Below the pieces are notes generated by a model. It searched no databases and was not told the DNA's origin. It saw only the letters and a list, made by a program, of their open reading frames with translations. A stretch of DNA of 64,000 bases from Tumebacillus flagellatus (lineage in GTDB: Bacteria > Bacillota > Bacilli > Tumebacillales > Tumebacillaceae): assembly GCF_000714935.1 (NCBI RefSeq), contig NZ_JMIR01000032.1, forward strand, positions 1 to 64,000, in the 5' to 3' direction. This document shows, piece after piece, positions 61,896 through 64,000 of this stretch (positions are counted from its first letter, which is position 1; every line of letters begins with the position of its first letter). Made by a program: the position numbers and the translations under genes.

Positions 61896-62668
61896 TACTC
61901 GGCTTTGGACGTGACGTTCGCCCCCGCCAGCAGCTCACTCACCGTCAAAAACTCATATCCTTTGGCGCGCAGACCGTCGATGATGCGCGGCAGGGCGTCG
62001 ATCGTTTGCAGAGCGGAATCGGACGCGTGCATCAAGATGATGTCGCCGGGAACGGCTTTGGTGAGCACGCGGTCGACGATTTTGTCCGGACCCGGACGCA
62101 TCCAGTCGCGCGAGTCGGTGTTCCACTGAATTACGGTGTAGCCCATCGAATTCAGCTTTTGAATCACCCGCTTGTCGAACGCGCCGTTCGGGGTGCGGAT
62201 CAGGTTGGTTTTCACGCCGGTCGCGTCAAAGATCGTCTGCTCCGACTTCGTGACTTGCTCTTGAATCCATTCGTTCGGATGCTTCGGGAAGTCGTCGTGC
62301 TTGTTGCCGTGGTTGCCGATTTCATAGCCCATCGACTTGATGCGCTTGGCGATCTCCGGGTGGGTGGAGGTCCACGGTCCGGAGAGGAAGAAGGTCGCTT
62401 TTTTGACGCTTTTTTGCTCCATGATGTCGAGGATCGGGCCGGGCGCTTTCTCCCCCCATGAAATGTCGAACGTGAGGGCGACGATTTTTTTATCGGTGTT
62501 GACTTTGTAGATGGCGCCTTGGGGGACAAGTTTTTTCGCGGGCGCCGGTTCTGCCATCGCCGGATGGGACGTACCTTGAGGTACAGACGAGCCGAGCAGA
62601 AGCCCTGAGAACAGGGCGGCGGTCAACATCCACACGCCGGCCTTTTTCCATGTGCGCTTGGTACGCAT
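61895..62668 (-). CDS. pdaB: PdaB-type polysaccharide deacetylase
   Basis: A 257-residue secreted or membrane-anchored protein of the NodB family. A signal peptide or anchor (about 8-32) precedes the deacetylase domain: motif 1 TFDISWGE (Asp pair replaced by D-x-S), motif 2 GNHGNKHDD (about 127-135), motif 3 RTPNGAF (about 166-172) and motif 5 ILMHASDS (about 218). In B. subtilis PdaB is needed to keep spores viable after cortex formation. ATG 62668 is chosen because GGAGG lies 11 bases upstream; a GTG at 62680 touches that site. Next to kbaA as in B. subtilis (ybaN). Confidence 0.92.
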   Translation of the reverse strand: MRTKRTWKKAGVWMLTAALFSGLLLGSSVPQGTSHPAMAEPAPAKKLVPQGAIYKVNTDKKIVALTFDISWGEKAPGPILDIMEQKSVKKATFFLSGPWTSTHPEIAKRIKSMGYEIGNHGNKHDDFPKHPNEWIQEQVTKSEQTIFDATGVKTNLIRTPNGAFDKRVIQKLNSMGYTVIQWNTDSRDWMRPGPDKIVDRVLTKAVPGDIILMHASDSALQTIDALPRIIDGLRAKGYEFLTVSELLAGANVTSKAE

Positions 62669-62775
62669 GCCAAGAAACACCTCCTGGTATGTAAGTCTCG
62701 CGTCTTTACTCTGTGGAAAAGCACGGCTCTTTATGCGATAGTAGAAGGAATTGGGTATCGGAAGGAGGGGTTCGC

Positions 62776-63363
62776 GTGCGGTGTTTTTCCGTTTTGCGCG
62801 CCAATCGAATATACCTCTGGCTGGCTTTCTGCCTGTTTGCCTTCGGGTGGGTGATCGGCGAGCTGTTCACCGATCAGATCCTCCACGTGGTCAAACCCTC
62901 GCTTGAACAACTCAAATCTCTCGCGGAAAAAGCGCAAGCGCAAAACTCCGGCCTCTACACGTCCACGCTGATCTTCGGCAACAACTTGCGCGCTTGTGTG
63001 ACCATGCTGCTCCTCGGCGTCCTCGCCTGCGCGCCCAGCGTCCTCACCCTGCTGTTCAACGGGATGATGATCGGCGTGATGCTCGGGGGCACGCAAGAGC
63101 ATGTGCTGGGCTTGGTGGCGTTTGGCATTTTGCCGCACGGGATCTTTGAGATGCCGGCGATTTTCATCTCCGCGGCGTTCGGGATGAAGCTCGGGCGCGT
63201 GCTGCTCGTCCCGCTGCGGGAAAAAACACGCTGGCAAAGCTTCAAATTCGTCTGGCGCGAGATCTTCAGCATGTCGTGGTTGGTGGTGCTCTTGCTCGTG
63301 ATTGCCGCGGCCGTCGAGGGCACGTTGACGCCGACGCTTCTGCATACGTTCGTCGTGCAATAA
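62776..63363 (+). CDS. SpoIIM-family (DUF95) membrane protein
   Basis: A 195-residue integral membrane protein with four or five helices. The family signature NGMMIGVMLGG ... GILPHGIFEMPAIFISAAFGMKLG (about 96-145) is clear. SpoIIM in B. subtilis forms a peptidoglycan-degrading engulfment complex with SpoIID and SpoIIP; other members of this family have no known role, and which one this is cannot be decided here. GTG 62776 follows AAGGAGGGG; a longer frame start at 62713 lacks a ribosome site. It diverges from pdaB. Confidence 0.82.
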   Translation: MRCFSVLRANRIYLWLAFCLFAFGWVIGELFTDQILHVVKPSLEQLKSLAEKAQAQNSGLYTSTLIFGNNLRACVTMLLLGVLACAPSVLTLLFNGMMIGVMLGGTQEHVLGLVAFGILPHGIFEMPAIFISAAFGMKLGRVLLVPLREKTRWQSFKFVWREIFSMSWLVVLLLVIAAAVEGTLTPTLLHTFVVQ

Positions 63364-63365
63364 AA

Positions 63366-63403
63366 AACGGACTCGTCCGAGTTGTCGGATCGAGTCCCTT
63401 TTT
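63366..63403 (+). terminator. terminator after SpoIIM-family gene
   Basis: GGACTCGTCCGA and TCGGATCGAGTCC form a stem with one bulge around GTTG, followed by CTTTTTC. Confidence 0.85.
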
Positions 63404-63546
63404 CTGTCTGCTCCGTCTATCTATAAAGGAGCAATTCTGATAAAATGTAAACCATACCGTACAAACTGGAGATTACATTTACGAACGTCGAGCTAAACAG
63501 TTTCTGCGCACAGAGGTCAAATTCTGGGGTTCCTTTGGAGGCGCTC

Positions 63547-64000
63547 ATGGCGAACTTTTTTCATAACGTGTTCTTGCACAATGCGGATTATCTTGTGTTT
63601 ATCGTGATTGTCGGGGCGTTTTTTCTCACGGTGGAATTGATCATGCACCGCTATATGCGGTCGGTCGGCTTAACCAAGGAAGTGTATGGGGAGAAGTTCA
63701 CGATGGGACGGGCGCCGATGAACGCGATGGTGGTGGTGTTTTCCATCTTGACGGTCGGGTGGTTTCTCGTGCAGGATTCCGGGGCGAAGCAGGCCGCCGC
63801 CAATCAGCACATGGTCGAAGGCATCGCGCCGACGTTTGCGTATGAGTTGCAGAAGATGGGGCATGAGCAGATGCGCATCGCGACGCCGGAGCTTGACCCG
63901 ATCTACCGCGAAATCCTGATGACAGTCTCGCAGTGGTTGACGATCAACCCGGAGATCGAGCGCATCTACACGCTTCGCAAACTCCCGGACGGCGAGAATT
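63547..64000 (+). CDS. membrane sensor protein, N-terminal part (runs off window)
   Basis: A gene open to the last base; 151 codons are visible. Two membrane helices (about 10-30 and 60-78; the second is MVVVFSILTVGWFLV) flank a short cytoplasmic loop, and an extracytoplasmic sensor region starts at about 80. The segment YREILMTVSQWLTINPEIERIYTLRKLPDG is like the periplasmic sensor part of GGDEF proteins or histidine kinases, so a signalling output domain probably follows beyond the window. ATG 63547 follows GGAGG. Output type cannot be told from this part. Confidence 0.65.
   Translation, partial: MANFFHNVFLHNADYLVFIVIVGAFFLTVELIMHRYMRSVGLTKEVYGEKFTMGRAPMNAMVVVFSILTVGWFLVQDSGAKQAAANQHMVEGIAPTFAYELQKMGHEQMRIATPELDPIYREILMTVSQWLTINPEIERIYTLRKLPDGEN

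Overview
The window is a block of chromosomal housekeeping DNA from an endospore-forming, Gram-positive (Firmicutes/Bacillota, class Bacilli) bacterium. The gene order follows the Bacillus subtilis rrnW-ctsR to pdaB segment almost throughout. Spore genes (sigH, cwlD, gerD, kbaA, pdaB, a SpoIIM-family gene), a CtsR-McsA-McsB-ClpC operon, a Cys T-box and McsB-type protein arginine kinase all support this. Strong G/C preference at third codon positions, rpsD inside the alpha operon, and a carD-yacL-ispD arrangement argue against Bacillus itself. An Alicyclobacillaceae-like lineage (for example Tumebacillus) is my inference; no taxonomic marker is complete enough here to prove it.

Layout. 1-190: the 3' end of a 5S rRNA and two terminators. 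189-1542: a divergent TetR-family regulator and HAD phosphatase. 1512-6445: CtsR regulon operon ctsR-mcsA-mcsB-clpC with two CtsR boxes. 6508-9867: radA-disA-pssA. 9887-11743: carD and the PIN/TRAM gene yacL. 11799-15676: an accessory island with a WXG/LXG-type polymorphic toxin, a candidate immunity gene, an SseB-like gene, a second immunity paralogue and a frameshifted third copy. 15782-18446: ispD-ispF-gltX. 18415-22824: a Cys-specific T-box leader, then cysE-cysS-mrnC-rlmB-rae1. 22838-23781: sigH and an initiator tRNA-Met. 23830-35682: rpmG-secE-nusG, rplK-rplA, L10 leader-rplJ-rplL, an RsmC-like methyltransferase, rpoB-rpoC. 35738-40574: a YbxF-type L7Ae protein, rpsL-rpsG-fusA-tuf. 40601-56393: the S10-spc-alpha ribosomal superoperon with secY, adk, map, infA, rpsD, rpoA and rplQ. 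56416-58185: truA, rplM-rpsI. 58231-63403: cwlD, salA/mrp, a 16-bp tandem repeat array, gerD, kbaA, pdaB and a SpoIIM-family gene. The window ends inside a membrane sensor gene.

Functionally, most of the window builds the transcription and translation machinery: RNA polymerase alpha, beta and beta', NusG, many ribosomal proteins, EF-G, EF-Tu and IF-1. Many promoters are clear sigma-A type with 17-18 bp spacers. Autoregulatory leaders (L10 leader, probable S10 leader, T-box) and several strong intercistronic hairpins add control. Protein quality control (CtsR regulon), DNA-integrity signalling (RadA, DisA), isoprenoid and cysteine synthesis and entry into sporulation surround this core.

The only clearly accessory DNA is the toxin/immunity island between yacL and ispD. 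It is the best candidate for an undescribed system: the C-terminal toxin domain is unrecognised and more AT-rich than its N-terminal carrier, and it is followed by a small family of internally duplicated immunity-like proteins in different states of decay.
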